NCBI GenBank assembly: GCA_003024175.1
Contig: MDYQ01000036.1
Location: 105,180-169,179 of the forward strand
Source of the DNA: Planoprotostelium fungivorum
Taxonomy: Eukaryota > Evosea > Variosea > Cavosteliida > Cavosteliaceae
Direction of reading: 5' to 3'
Length of the DNA: 64,000 nucleotides
Numbering within the stretch: the first letter of the stretch is position 1; each line of letters begins with the position of its first letter. Positions 44,649-56,098 of the stretch are shown one piece after another. The notes beneath the pieces were generated by a model. It searched no databases. It was not told the origin of the DNA and saw nothing but the letters and a program-made list of their open reading frames with translations. Both the position numbers and the translations under genes were made by a program.

Positions 44649-45196
44649 TCATTTATTGATGGGATTGAGGAAAAATGGTTTGGAGTGGTCGGGAGCGCCT
44701 TCTATCTGGCTCAATTTACTCGTCTTGTGTTTGAGTTCATCTCTCGTCGTATTGATCTTCTCATCTAACATTTTCTGATCTGATTTATTGATTAGGAGGA
44801 GGGTGATTCAAGTAACGACGTGCAGCGATCACCTTTCGAGATGAATGACTCTGCGGTGTCTGTTGGTAATAGAATGAAGATGTCCCTCATGCATAACCAC
44901 GTCTTCCTGATTGAATTAGATTTAAAGTGTGAGTCAATTCTCACTTCTCCTGCTGTGCTAATGGTCGTTTCTTGGCGTCTGTAATCTGTCTCAATGCTTC
45001 ACGATTCGTGTTTCTTCTTCTGTCTAGATCGATCAACTGTAGGGTATTACGATGTGAATCACAATTGTCGCTTGACATGAAGACGATGATGATCGATGTG
45101 AATCACCTGTTGTTTATCAATCAGAATGTCTTCAGCGAGAACCTCTGCTTTCATAAGATTCTGTTGCACTAACGCTGCTTCTGATGGTTGCGCCAT
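44649..45196 (-). CDS. PDRG1: PDRG1-like prefoldin-fold protein
   Basis: PDRG1 is a beta-prefoldin-like subunit of the R2TP/prefoldin-like (PAQosome) complex. Four exons from ATG 45196: MAQPSEAALVQQNLMKAEVL ending at KQQ; LIDLDRRRNTNREALRQITD ending QQE; KTWLCMRDIFILLPTDTAES; DQKMLDEKINTTRDELKHKT to FFLNPINK and TGA at 44649. The pattern DLDxxRNxNREALR, then (K)xW/VxxxxxxFIxxP, then a second helix and FxLNPxxxx is that of human PDRG1. About 118 residues, slightly shorter than human (133). The helix-hairpin-helix layout fits a prefoldin fold. All joins are in phase. Confidence 0.83.
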
Positions 45197-45303
45197 TTTT
45201 CAAGATCGATTGTGATGTGATGTGATCAAGTCAAAAACGAATAAATAAATAAATTCCATCTCAGGATTGTCGAGATCACACGCGGTTTGTTCTAACAAAG
45301 TCT

Positions 45304-46120
45304 ATGCGAGATCGGAACATCTTCCTCTTTCGACCCAGCAGAGGAGCCCAACTGATGTCTAACAGTATCATCTCGAGTCGCGATGTTACAAAACTCATCT
45401 TGGAAATGGCGATGGATAACACGGCCATCATCAGTGCAGTGGGACATGGTCAGACTGCCACCGTACAGTTACTCTTGTCCGACCCACGTGTGGACCCATC
45501 AGCACGAGACAATAGCCATCAGATCCGCAGCCGAAGGATCACGTTGAGACTAACTTCGCGTGTGGACCCATCAGCAGACGACAATTACTCCATCACGAAA
45601 GCGGTATATGGAGGCCATGATGAGACTGTACGGCTGCTCTTGTCTGATCCACGTGTAGATCCATCAGCAAAAGATGATTATACTATCAGATATGCAGCCG
45701 AGGACGGTAGAATTGAGACTGCACAGCTGCTATTGTCCGATCCTCGAGTGGAACCATCAGCAAATGACGATTATGGCTATCAGATACGCAGGCTGTCCGT
45801 CATAGTGAGACAGTACGGCTGCTATTGTCTGATCATTGGGTGGATCCGTCAGCAAAATCCAACGAGGCCATCGCAAAAGCAAGTTACGGCGACTGTGCGG
45901 TTGCTATTGGCCGACAACAATCTGTCTAAAAATAGCCTTGTCGTCATAGCAGCAGCAAGAGGACATCCTAGCATCGTCAAACTATTGTTGTCCCATCCTG
46001 CGTGGATGCAGCAGCGCAAATGGTTGAGGCCAAGATAGGAGCAACGGAGGTAGGACACACAAAAGTGGCACAGCTGCTCCACGATTGCAAGCAGAAATCG
46101 GCCGTATACAAGTCCAGTAT
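45304..46120 (+). pseudogene. F-box-like/ankyrin repeat protein, decayed copy C
   Basis: Has the family start LMSNSIISSRDVTKLILEMA but the F-box-like QFAILR part is missing; it passes directly into ankyrin units (TATVQLLLSDPRVDPSARDN; ETVRLLLSDPRVDPSAKDD; ETAQLLLSDPRVEPSANDD). Two stretches (about 45515-45560 and 45770-45890) are ankyrin DNA read out of frame, yet the frame returns, leaving one open frame of 244 codons to 46038. The terminal unit (LVVIAAARGHPSIVKLLLSH) is kept; beyond it the last unit (KVAQLLHDCKQK) lies in another frame. The continuous ORF could still be translated. Confidence 0.65.
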
Positions 46121-46124
46121 ATAG

Positions 46125-46459
46125 GAATAAATTCACGTCAACACATGGTGTGATCGTATTCCGTGAGAATGCCGGGGCACATATATCGATACAAACTCCT
46201 TCTCCTCCTGATCATCATAGCTAACCCCAAGTGTGATTCATTCCATCAGAATCACAGCCAGCCACGTCAGCAGGCACCGCCAACGTATAGACATTTGACT
46301 TGAGGACGGATAAAAAAAGGTTGGGAAATTCGAAAAACCGAGATCCGGTGAAACAAGCGAGAGAAAGTACAAAGTCCCAGGAAGTCTGAGAGCATCGGCC
46401 AAACCAACCACGTGAGGAGCTGACAAAGATATCACGCCTGTTCGGACACCTAATAACGT
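46125..46459. other. Intergenic between ankyrin copy C and HMG-CoA synthase
   Basis: About 335 nt. Minus-strand short frames here have no coding character. Likely holds the HMG-CoA synthase promoter. Confidence 0.4.
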
Positions 46460-48446
46460 ATGGAGGTGAGTCGATGATCATCCATCGCCACGAATTTGGC
46501 GGTGTGTGGTTGACTGTTGCTCAGATGATGCTACGAACCACCAGACTCTTGACAGGTCACCTGAGGCCTCTTCCAAGTGACTCACATCGTGACGAATCGC
46601 GCTGATGTAATCGTCAGGGCGTTCCATTTCCTCCTCTCCATTCCACTCGAAGAGCTTCGAACACTATCCAAAGGGAGTTGGGATCCTGGGGATCGAAACC
46701 TATTTTCCAAAGACCTACGTGAAACAGAGTGACCTGGAGGTGATTGTGATTTTCGCATGCTGCATCGAATGGACACGTCACTGGTCGGCCGCGTGACCCT
46801 TTGAAGGTGTTCGACAAAGTTGGTAAAGGGAAATATACCATCGGACTCGAACAAGAGAACATGGCCTTTTCGAATGACAGGGAAGACATCTATTCCATGT
46901 GTCTCACGGGTGAGTCACACTTTGACCATCACAGTCCAATCTCATCACCTGCACAGCCACTCACAATCTGTTGGATAAATACAACATATCTCCTAAGGAC
47001 ATTGGTAGGCTCGAAGTGGGCACAGAGACTGTGTTAGACAAATCAAAGTCCATCAAATCCGTATTGATGCAGATCTTCGCTTCCGGTGGTAATTACAACG
47101 TGAGAACCATCTCATCCACCATCGTCTAATCATCATCGTTGACGGAGACAAGATCGAAGGTATAGACACTATCAACGCGTGTTACGGCGGCACCTCTGCT
47201 CTCCTCAACGCCATCTCTTGGATAGAGAGCTCGGCTTGGGACGGTCGATATGCAATGGTCGTCTGTGGTGACATCGCTGTCTACGCTCCTGGTCCAGCCA
47301 GACCCACCGGTGGAGCAGCCGTCGTTGCCATGCTCATCGGTAGAGATGCACCCTTGGTATTTGAGAGAGGTGAGATGAAGAGACGAATAGACGAGCCCAG
47401 TTGTGGGGACGATGAAGTCGATGATGATGATGACGGGGTGAAGGTGTGAGGGCATCTCACGTAGAGAACGTGTACGACTTTTACAAGCCAAATTTGGATT
47501 CAGAGTATCCATCGGTGGATGGGCATCTGTCGATCAACTGTTATTTCAGAGCTCTGGATCATTGTTACAATTTGTACAGAAACAATTTCAAACAGACAGT
47601 GAGGAAGATTACATTTTTCAACATCATGATGTCGTGATGTATACAGCACACCGACTGATGTCATCATCTAGTACGGAGAGACATTCTCTCTCGACCGGAC
47701 AGATTACGCCCTCTTTCATTCACCCTTCTGGAAGCAAGTTAAGAAGTCTTACGCTAGAATGGTGATCATCATCCACCGTCATCCATCACCGTCTCACGCC
47801 TTTAGACCTACTTGGATTATCTCAAAGATCCCACGTCCGCTCGTTTCTCATCCGTTCCACACCATCTATCCCAGATGGAGACGGAGACATCCTACACAGA
47901 CAAAGAACTCAACAAAGTCTTCTCAGACCTGTCTTCTTCTTCATTTCAAGAGAAGGTGAGAGAACATGGAAATGGCGTATACCGATGATGATGGAGGATG
48001 TAGGTGGAGAGCAGCTCACTATTACCCAAGCAGTTAGGAAACTCTTACACTGCTTCTCTTTATACTGGGCTCACGTCTCTCATCTCAAATGAGAGAGAAA
48101 AGTTGCAAGACAAGAGACTTCTGATGTTCTCATATGGATCAGGCATGGCAGCCACTCTGTTCTCCGTCAAAGTAGAGAAGTCAGTCAAGGATATTGTAGA
48201 TCGAGCCAATGTAGAGGAGAGACTCTCCCAGAGAAAGAGTGTCTCCGCTGAAGAGTACACACAGGTGATGGATGATGATGATGAGTTGTTTGTTGATGCG
48301 ACATGCAGACTCTGAAAGAAAGAGAAACGTTCCATTCAGCCACTAATTACACACCCACATCCTCCATATCCGAGTTGTTTCCGAAGACTTACTTTTTAGA
48401 GAAGATCGACGGAGAGAAGAGGAGGTCTTACATACGTTCTGAATAG
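46460..48446 (+). CDS. HMGCS: Hydroxymethylglutaryl-CoA synthase
   Basis: Condenses acetyl-CoA with acetoacetyl-CoA to HMG-CoA in the mevalonate pathway to sterols and isoprenoids. Exons read [56 protein letters not shown] (catalytic Glu), [19 protein letters not shown] (nucleophile Cys), [40 protein letters not shown], then [20 protein letters not shown] (catalytic His), [34 protein letters not shown], and end RRSYIRSE at 48446. Every catalytic block is present. About 450 residues, short at the C-terminus like cytosolic forms. The start is tentative: ATG-GAG at 46460 followed by a 187-nt intron joins in phase to SFEHYPKG; an ATG at 46525 does not. Confidence 0.93.
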
Positions 48447-48693
48447 ATGTATCCATCGTCGTCTCGCGTCTGGTGATGTCATTTGAAACACCAGTCATTC
48501 TGTCAGGCGGGTTTGTAGGAAGCAAAATCATTTTATATCCCCAGATCAGTGCTGAGACAAGCGCACCCTCTATACCGCACTCGGTTGACGGTGGCTTGGT
48601 GCATATCTGACACTGATCTTCACAACCGCATCCCTTAGGTGATGTCACTCTTATCGATAGACGGACCGTCGGATCTTCGACATTCGAATCCAT
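48343..48693 (-). CDS. Possible Cys-rich small protein overlapping HMGCS 3' end
   Basis: A 116-codon frame, MDSNVEDPTVRLSIRVTSPK, with KGCGCEDQCQICTK and a short hydrophobic stretch (GALVSALIWGYKMILLP). The last 100 nt overlap, antisense, the final HMG-CoA synthase exon. Only the part outside that overlap (48447-48693) has independent coding character. Could be a real convergent gene or a chance frame. Confidence 0.3.
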   Translation of the reverse strand: MDSNVEDPTVRLSIRVTSPKGCGCEDQCQICTKPPSTECGIEGALVSALIWGYKMILLPTNPPDRMTGVSNDITRRETTMDTSIQNVCKTSSSLRRSSLKSKSSETTRIWRMWVCN

Positions 48694-48859
48694 TTGTTGC
48701 GGGCTTCGAGACGTAGTTGTATTCTACCTGTCTATATAACATCCTCTTCATCTCTCGATATGATTTGTATGATACAAATCGTTCTATAACAACGACACGA
48801 ACATTCAAGTCCTCTATTTATCTGCCAATGTCAACAACGTCATCTAATAGACGAATAGT

Positions 48860-51800
48860 ATGCAGCCCATTCCACGTAAACCGTCGACGGTCGAGCGGAG
48901 ATTCACTGATAAGAACCTACTGAAGGATCTCTTGGAGTGGGCTGAGAAGGTGTGCGGTAATGATCGATAATGGCAGCTGATATCGAATGCAAGGCCACAG
49001 GAACGAAGAGATCCAACGGTAGTTTCGCAGAAGCCTTAAAAAGTGGAGAGATCCTCTGCAAGTGAGACCACCCCCTCACAAATCTCATCCATCTTTCACA
49101 TCGTCTCGCGATTCCTTCAAACACGACAGAAACAATCGCCCATCACAGGAGACGAAACACCATGGACATCATCTGATCGAAACATGCAGATTGGCCAATG
49201 TCGTCGAGCCCGATGTGGTGAAGAAGATGTCCACACGACAGAACAATCTAGGTGCAGCCGAGAACATTGGACAGTATCTGAGAGCTTGTTGGATCTTAGG
49301 CCTCCCCGCCGAATTTCTCTTCAACATTCCAGACTTGACAGCGTGTAAAGGGTTAGACAAGGTGAGCTCTCGTCTCGATGACACATGCGATCCCATCATC
49401 ACATCATCTCACATCACGATGACGATCATGTCAACTCGTTCTTATTCTTCGTCCTCGTTTTTGTCGTTCTACAACGAGACGAAAGAATTGAATCGAGTAG
49501 GTGGCAAGAAATCTGTTCGAACTGTCTCGGCTAGCTCAATCAAAGATCACTTGGAGTGGTCCCGTACTCCCCCACACTGCACCACACGGGTGAGATCATC
49601 AGTCTTCTCATTCGACATCATCAGACATCTCACGCGTGTCATGATCAAACACTCCGATTGCACATAGAATCCTCGAGGAAAATTCTGACGAAAATTCAGC
49701 GAAAAGAAGACGAAACCGGACCGACCACCCCGCCCAGGCATGCCCGAAATTCAGATCAAAAATAGAGTGAGAAAACACATATTCCATCTACAACGCTCAC
49801 CCCTCCAGCTCCGAGACTTAGAACTACAATTCAAACAGAAAGATGCCCTACCATCTGACACACTAGAGAACATCAAAATAGAAATGAAGAACAGAAGGTC
49901 GACACTGAGAGACATCGACATGCTCAGAAGGGCAGTCGCCAACAACAAGAGCCTCAATGTGAATGCGGTGAGTGTCGACACGCGTCGACATTTCATGCGA
50001 ATGAAACGTACAGTCGTCGACGGGGGTTCGGATGTCGTTAGAGGATGGAAATTATGTCGGACTGTGCGAGTTGATCAATTCTGTTTTCGATAAGAACGAA
50101 GAAGAGAAGACGATGGAAGACTTTCGCAACTACACAGACGTGAGTCATCATCGTCATCACCATCATGATGATCGTCGCGATCGTGAGATTGTCTTCAGAC
50201 GTTCATCGTAACGTAAGATGGCGATTTGACTTGACAACAGATATTGAGACACGAAGTGAACCGTCGATATTTCTCGAACCAATTGTACGGCCATCTGAAG
50301 AGGGTAATGATCCACTCTTCACCTCCATCCAATTCTCATCCGATCAGGTGGTGATGGTGCAGCTACCGGACACACACTTTCAAGGTATCCTGCTGCTGAT
50401 GACGACAGCCTTGGAGGAGATGAATATGGGAGGTAGCAATGATTTCATGTTGGGCAGACGCTTCATGTGGTGTGCCAGTCGTTTGTCTCATAGGGATGTC
50501 AATGGATCGATCGAGCCACTGCAGGTGAAATTCGAAATCGCACCACGACATCATCACGACATCATCTTGACGACATCATCATGACGAAGATGAGAAGACA
50601 CGATCACAGTGATCATTGATCGTGATCATCATGACGAGATGAAGGAGTTGACGTGCGACAGAAATATCTGACGGGGCATTCCATCTTTGGTCTGACGTCT
50701 TTCTGGTACGATTCCTTTCTGGACGAATTCAACAAGAAGTACAGTCGATTCTTTCCTGGTTTAGACACTGCTCCTGATCTACAATTCGTAGCCACGCTGT
50801 GTGGGACGTACGGTGAGTTTCCATCGATATTTCAACTTTGCTCGTGATTTATTCTGATTTGTTCTGACGAGTGAATAGTCATGAACATGAGAGATTGGGC
50901 TGTACCTGAGTCGGTGAGACGTCTTCACTAAGCTGTTACGTCATAATCTGTTGAGGGTATGAATGATCACGTGACTGATAGGAACAGATTATAACGGATT
51001 TTGTGAAGGAGATCATCACAAATAATGAAATTGGGATGAACGAACCACAACAATTAGAAGTGAGTTCATCCTGTCATCCTGTTCTTCGTCATTAACATTC
51101 ATCACCATTCTACTCTACGATCGTCACTCACTTTTTACCATGATCACTTTTTATTATCACTTTACATCACAACTAAATCAATTGTCATCACTATACCAAT
51201 TATCATCACTTATCATCACCGTGTTAATCTATCATTCAACTGATGATGTGAATAGGAAGCCATATCCTCCGTGTGGAGACGCAACAACAACAGTTCACCC
51301 CTCTCTCATCACCGAACGACATCTAAAGTCAGGGGATCCTACCGTGAATCGAAAATGTTCTCTGAGCCGAAGTTTATGAATCGAGACGAAGCTGCGAGAA
51401 GGTGAGACACGGTACGTCTCCTTATGGGCTGACGTAAATAGAATTTTCATTGAAAAGCTGATACCGTTGGGACCCATCGTTTTGGCGGGAAATCTGTTGG
51501 TCAAATTTGGAATCGCATGGTGTGACGATGAGGTCGCTCATCATGAAGGTCGCTGACGACTTTGACAGGAAGATTCGGCCGGTTCTCATCAAGAAGAATT
51601 TTCTCATCGTATTAGATGCACTTCCCATTCGGGTGAAATCTCACGCCATCACTTCACCATCACATCACGATCACTTCACCATCACATCACGATCACGATC
51701 ACGATCACCATCGCGATCACCATCACCATCAGCATCAGCATCAGCATCACATCATGACGATCTAACGATACAATGCAGGCCACATCGAGGTCCAGAATGT

Positions 51801-52907
51801 CCATTCCTCTCTTCTACGCCAGAATCGCACAATCAGAAAAGAGGAGCTACAGTCTAGTGGTGGGAGAGAGCATCATATCACAGAGTGATGTCTTCTTGTC
51901 CTTCTCTTCAGAAACCGAGAGGGCCAGGTGGCAGGCAGCCATCGCCGCTTGCACCGCAAAATCTTCTCAGTGTTCGGAGGTAAGACGTCTCACGAGACAT
52001 CTCTTGATGACGTCATCATACGTCATACTGTGAGGGGATCTGATGTGTGAGATAGATCGTAGAAGATAGAAACACAGCGATGGTGGCACTGTTGAGCACG
52101 TTACCTAGTCAGCCTCCTACGGTGATTGTCATCTATACATTGTCATGATGCAGATCGTGATCGTCTAATCGATCATCATCACCATCACAGACATGATGCT
52201 GATCGATGATGCAGCCACCACCGGCGAGCAAAGAGACCATCACGAAATCGATTCCCAATTCGGGCACTTGGAGTTTCTTCTTCGATTCGATGATTGGTCA
52301 AGTTGCCAACAGCTCCAGCAACTTTTTTCAGACGATATCACAAAACCTGCGTGAGACAATCATCCACCATCATCATCATCATCATCAGATCATCCTCTGA
52401 TCATCATGATTGATTTATCATCGTCCTACTAATCTCATCACCATCTGATGATTATCCTAATCTCATCATCGTAACACGATACATGATGCGAGACTGATGA
52501 TCGTGATGCAGCGACATCATCGAGCAGCGGCCGATCGGGCCGAGGGCAAGATCGTTCGGACTCGATCGTGAGAAGGCACGGCAGCACCGAACATCAACCT
52601 TCATCATCATCAGGTGACTTCTTCATCACCATCATCAACTCACTCGTACAAGCAGAATACACTTCGACCAAGTTTCGGTTACCCGCCAGAACAGGTGAGA
52701 GGATAGCGATAGACGATCATCATCATTATGATCGTGGAGGTGCTGATGATGATGATAGACGCGAAACCTCTGAGTCAGAGCTCACCGGGCGTTGGAAAAC
52801 AAACGTTAGGAGAGACACCGTCCAAGAGCAAATTTTCACTCAGTTCATTTGGGAGGAGGAACACGGAAGTCAAAGAGGCTTCGACGTCACTGCCCGATCG
52901 GCAATGA
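48860..52907 (+). CDS. CH domain - SBF2/KIAA0513-like - PH domain protein
   Basis: More than fifteen exons read in phase from MQPIPRKPSTVERRFTDKNL. Residues about 15-120 are a calponin-homology domain: LLEWAEK, GSFAEALKSGEILCKLANVV, NIGQYLRACWILGLPAEFLF. A basic linker and coiled coil (LRDLELQFKQKDALPSDTLE) follow. The middle (50.2-51.1 kb) resembles the SBF2/KIAA0513 domain: QGILLLMTTALEEMN, DFMLGRRFMWCASRLSHR, YLTGHSIFGLTSFWYDSFLD, FVKEIITNNEIGM. A PH domain spans about 51.4-52.0 kb: LGPIVLAGNLL, KKNFLIVLDAL, SLVVGESIISQSDVFLSFSS, ARWQAAIAACTAK. A Ser-rich tail ends SLPDRQ at 52907. CH suggests actin binding and PH suggests membrane phosphoinositides; together a cortical adaptor is plausible. 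Exact family unknown. Confidence 0.7.
51655..51765 (+). repeat. CATCACGATCAC / CATCAGCATCAG intron repeat
   Basis: Low-complexity tandem array inside a PH-domain intron: CACTTCACCATCACATCACGAT twice, then ATCACG and ATCACC units, then three CATCAG units. No coding role. Confidence 0.8.
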
Positions 52908-52970
52908 TAAATATGTATCAAAGTGAATCCATTGCGTCCATCTCTGTATATCAGCAGAGCGTGTGTGATG

Positions 52971-53440
52971 TCAACGCGAAGAGAGAAGCCAGGTAGAGCG
53001 TACAAAGACTGTATCGTCTGTATCATTCGCAATAAGCGTTGTTCGTTTGGCATCCTCCTTCCATCGGTCTTCTCTCGGCCTCATCGATCTGCGTTGCTGC
53101 ATCCACGCGAGGTTGAGACAACAGTAGCTTGACAACGTTGGTGTGGCCTTCTGCTGATGATACGAGAACGAAATTCTCTCTGGATGGATCGACTCGGTCG
53201 TCGCCAGTAGCACAGTCTGGATGAAACCTCCCATCATTCATCATCGCGTGGATTGGACAAGAGCAGCTGTACAGCTTTCTCCTGAATGATCCTCGTGTAG
53301 ACCCATCAGCGCAATCCTCCAGAGGTTGCATATATGATGGCCTCGTTATCTTTTTCTGACGAGTCAATCCGAGGAGCCGTACAATCTCAGTATGGCCTTG
53401 TTGTCTTCTGCTGATGGATCCTCACGAGGCGGCTAGCCAC
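52971..53440 (-). pseudogene. F-box-like/ankyrin family relic, copy D
   Basis: Only the C-terminal end of the family is left: degenerate ankyrin text around 53230-53440 in mixed frames (for example DPRVDPSAE-type and CADGSTRGSF), then a readable terminal block DDRVDPSRENFVLVSSAEGH with TNVVKLLLSQPRVDAATQ. No F-box-like start and no intact frame. A dead fragment. Confidence 0.7.
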
Positions 53441-53738
53441 GGTTGGAACGGTTGTGGAGTTTTACACCTGAGCGACTGTTGGGCTATTTCAATGGTGGGC
53501 TCACCGGAGCACCCTTGTTGAACGGGTGAGCGCTGCCCGTCGAGGGAACTCCATCACACAGAGTATCGTAGAGTACCTCGAAGCTCGTGGTCAAGGAACA
53601 ACACATTCTGGCTTCAATATTCATTTATCACCTGGGTGACTGGAGCAGACGTAGAATTGGTAGAGAACTCGATGTCACCACGTGACCGCAGGACTCCGAG
53701 GTCTGAAGCAAAAACACCGACCGACCAACAACAGCAGC
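53441..53738. other. Intergenic, nothing recognised
   Basis: About 300 nt between the ankyrin relic and the TspO-related gene. GC-rich with no open frame of note. Confidence 0.4.
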
Positions 53739-54743
53739 ATGAACGGAGGACGTTCTCTCACTCTCTTTCGAATCGCGTCAGCCATCAGCTGCACCGTGCT
53801 GATTGCTTGTAATGCACTCTACGGACAGCAAACGGGAGAGACATCGAAGAGATTTCCCACACCCATCACTCCCGCACCTTATACCTTCTCCATTTGGAGT
53901 GTCGTGTTCATCTTATCCAGTGAGTAGACCATTTCATCTTGTGTTTGTGATCTGATTTACGTGATGTTATCCGTCTTAAACTCTCAACTGAGGCCGTTCA
54001 GTTTTATGGAGTGTCTTCATTTCCTTCTCTTACCGGCTGGAAAAGAGGAGGCCACAGATCGAAGCGCTCGGTCTCTACCTCCCCGCTGCATGGTTCCTTA
54101 CGGGTGTCTGGCCAATCGTATGGAATCACGAGCTGGTGATCCTGTACATCCATTGTTTCCCTCTGATCCATCATCAGATCTTCACTTCGTCTGTCGTTCT
54201 CTTCACCATCACTGCTTTCGCCAGCATCGCATGGTCTCGCATCAAGTCCGCCTACGAACACAACCCTCAACTCACGTCCGACTCAGATGATTCCAAGGTG
54301 AGTCTCTCTCACCTCTCCATCTCAACTCGATCAGATCTGGCGCGCTGTCGATTACGCCTGCACATCTTTCCTCATGTCCGTCTATCTGGGATGGTTGGTC
54401 ACCGCCTCGTTGGTCAACTTTGTCGCCGCCGGAGTATCCAGAGGCATTCACCTGAGCCCCAGCGCCAGCGTCGGCGCTCTCACCATCTTGTCCATCATTG
54501 TGATGGGCCTGTCTGTCCATAGAAAGGATCCCTGCCTGCTCTTACCCGTCGTGTGGGCCCTGTTGGGACTTTATAATGTCAACCCGAACGATCAGGTGAT
54601 GAAGAAGATGAAGAAGATGGGCCATCTGACCAGAGAAGGTTGAGAGGGCATCTGGAATTTTGGCAGGAATCCTGGGAGTCTGGTGTCTCTTCTCTCTCAC
54701 TATCAGTGTTTGGAGATCGACTCAGAGGAGGAGCGTGTATTGA
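53739..54743 (+). CDS. TspO/MBR-related (tryptophan-rich sensory type) membrane protein
   Basis: Starts MNGGRSLTLFRIASAISCTV at 53739. The diagnostic block is TGETSKRFPTPITPAPYTFS followed by IWSVVFIL, matching the F-P-x2-F/I-TPAxxxFSIW pattern of TspO-like and tryptophan-rich sensory proteins. Exon 3 reads RRPQIEALGLYLPAAWFLTG then VWPIVWNHELVILY, with W-N-H like the conserved W-x-x-x-(W/N)H region. Helices continue with IFTSSVVLFTITAFASIAWS, TSFLMSVYLGWLVTASLVNF, SVGALTILSIIVMGLSV, LLLPVVWALLGLYNV and LAGILGVWCLFSLTISVWRS, ending at TGA 54743. About 260 residues. Classical TspO binds tetrapyrroles and cholesterol; whether this long form does is unknown. Confidence 0.75.
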
Positions 54744-54850
54744 GCACGATGATGATAGATGATGTGATTTTATTTGATTTTATTGTCTGCGTTAATGGAT
54801 GAGATCAACGTGGTGATACCGAAGATGATGAGGCACGATGGAAAACGTCT

Positions 54851-55403
54851 TTATTGCTGTTGCTTCGAGGCCAATTGTTGCATCTGTTGTTGCAATTCCA
54901 TGACCTTCTCAACGTCAATCGCTGATTGTATTTTAAGACGTCACATCACCTTGTTCTTCTTATCCTCAGACTTCTTCTCCAGATCACCGATCGTCGTGTC
55001 TACCTTCTTCCTACAACATAATCAGATCGACAGCCACCTAGCATCCTCTCACAATTCGCCCTTGATGAACTCCAATCGCTTGTTGACATTGGACAACGCT
55101 TCCGTCCTTTAGAAGTCAATTCCGATGTCTCAATTGCATGATGGCTCACTTCTCCTGCTTGATGAGGGCGGGGCCGATCAACTTGAAGATCTCGCCGTCG
55201 GCCTCGACCAACTCGAGCTCCTTCTTAACCATATCATTCTCGTTCACTTGAGTCAGATACTGTGCTCGTGAGTTCTGGTAGTTTCCAATCTCTGCAAAAG
55301 ATAAGAGTTTCATCTTCGCATCGCGCAGCTCACGTTTCTGGAGGCTTCTGAACTCTTTCAGCTCGGCTTCCAGCCTGACTTGGAGGGCTTGTATGGCCTG
55401 CAT
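54851..55403 (-). CDS. PFDN6: Prefoldin subunit 6
   Basis: A beta-type subunit of the hexameric prefoldin chaperone, which passes unfolded actin and tubulin to CCT. Five exons from ATG 55403: MQAIQALQVRLEAELKEFRS with LQK; EIGNYQNSRAQYLTQVNEND with MVKKELELVEADGEIFKLIG and PALIKQE; KTEALSNVNKRLEFIKGEL; KKVDTTIGDLEKKSEDKKN; KVMELQQQMQQLASKQQQ and TAA at 54851. The Q-Y-L-T-Q-x-N-E-N-x-MVKxEL and K-L-I-GP-x-L-(I/V)-KQ blocks are those of PFDN6. About 125 residues, as expected. Divergent from the PCD gene, 256 nt away. Confidence 0.92.
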
Positions 55404-55659
55404 TCTATTCTGATCTGATGTGATTGGTGATCTGGTGATCTGTTATCGTTGTAGATTGTCAAGAAGCCTCTTGCCTAAAAAAATTCACCTCGACTGTTGT
55501 GCATGAATGAGTGTGCTTTAGATGCTTTTTGCGGTGTAATTCTGGATCATCAGCACTAGGGATCTGTAAGTGAATCACCTCCAAAAAATCTCATTTTTAT
55601 GTGTCGGTGACGTTTACAAATCATCACATCACCAAATCTTCATCACCTGACAACAGAGA

Positions 55660-56056
55660 ATGTCTGGACAGAAATTAGTAGGAAGCGAGAGACAAGAGGT
55701 GTCGTACATCTATTGAACGATCCGAATATCTCACAACCTCGATAGGCTTTGTCTCAGATCCCCCAATGGAAAGAAGCAGAAGGCCGTGATGCCATCAAGA
55801 GAACGTTCCAATTTAATGATTTCAAAGAGGCCTGGGCTTGGATGAACAAAGTAGCAGATGTTGCCGATAAGGTGAGGACGATGCAGCTCTTTCATTGTCT
55901 CGTATTCTGATTAGACGAATGAAGGACGACCACCACCCGGAATGGTTCAATGTCTATAACAAGGTCGACGTACTCCTCGCGACACACACGTGCAATGGTG
56001 TCTCCGATAAGGACATCAAACTGGCCAAAACGATGGACTCCTTCTTCCAGAACTAA
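55660..56056 (+). CDS. Pterin-4a-carbinolamine dehydratase
   Basis: Recycles tetrahydrobiopterin after aromatic amino acid hydroxylases by dehydrating the 4a-hydroxy intermediate. Three exons: MSGQKL (55660-55677), [20 protein letters not shown] with [22 protein letters not shown], and [20 protein letters not shown] to the TAA at 56056. The active-site HHPEW motif, the FxF-FxxAWxWM helix and the late His (here LATHTCNG) are all present. Second intron: the acceptor is GAATGAAG (not the earlier TTAG), since only that restores D-D-HHPEW. About 97 residues, full length. Confidence 0.93.
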
Positions 56057-56098
56057 ACCACATGAAGTCGACTTCATCTTACACCACTTCTTTACAAT

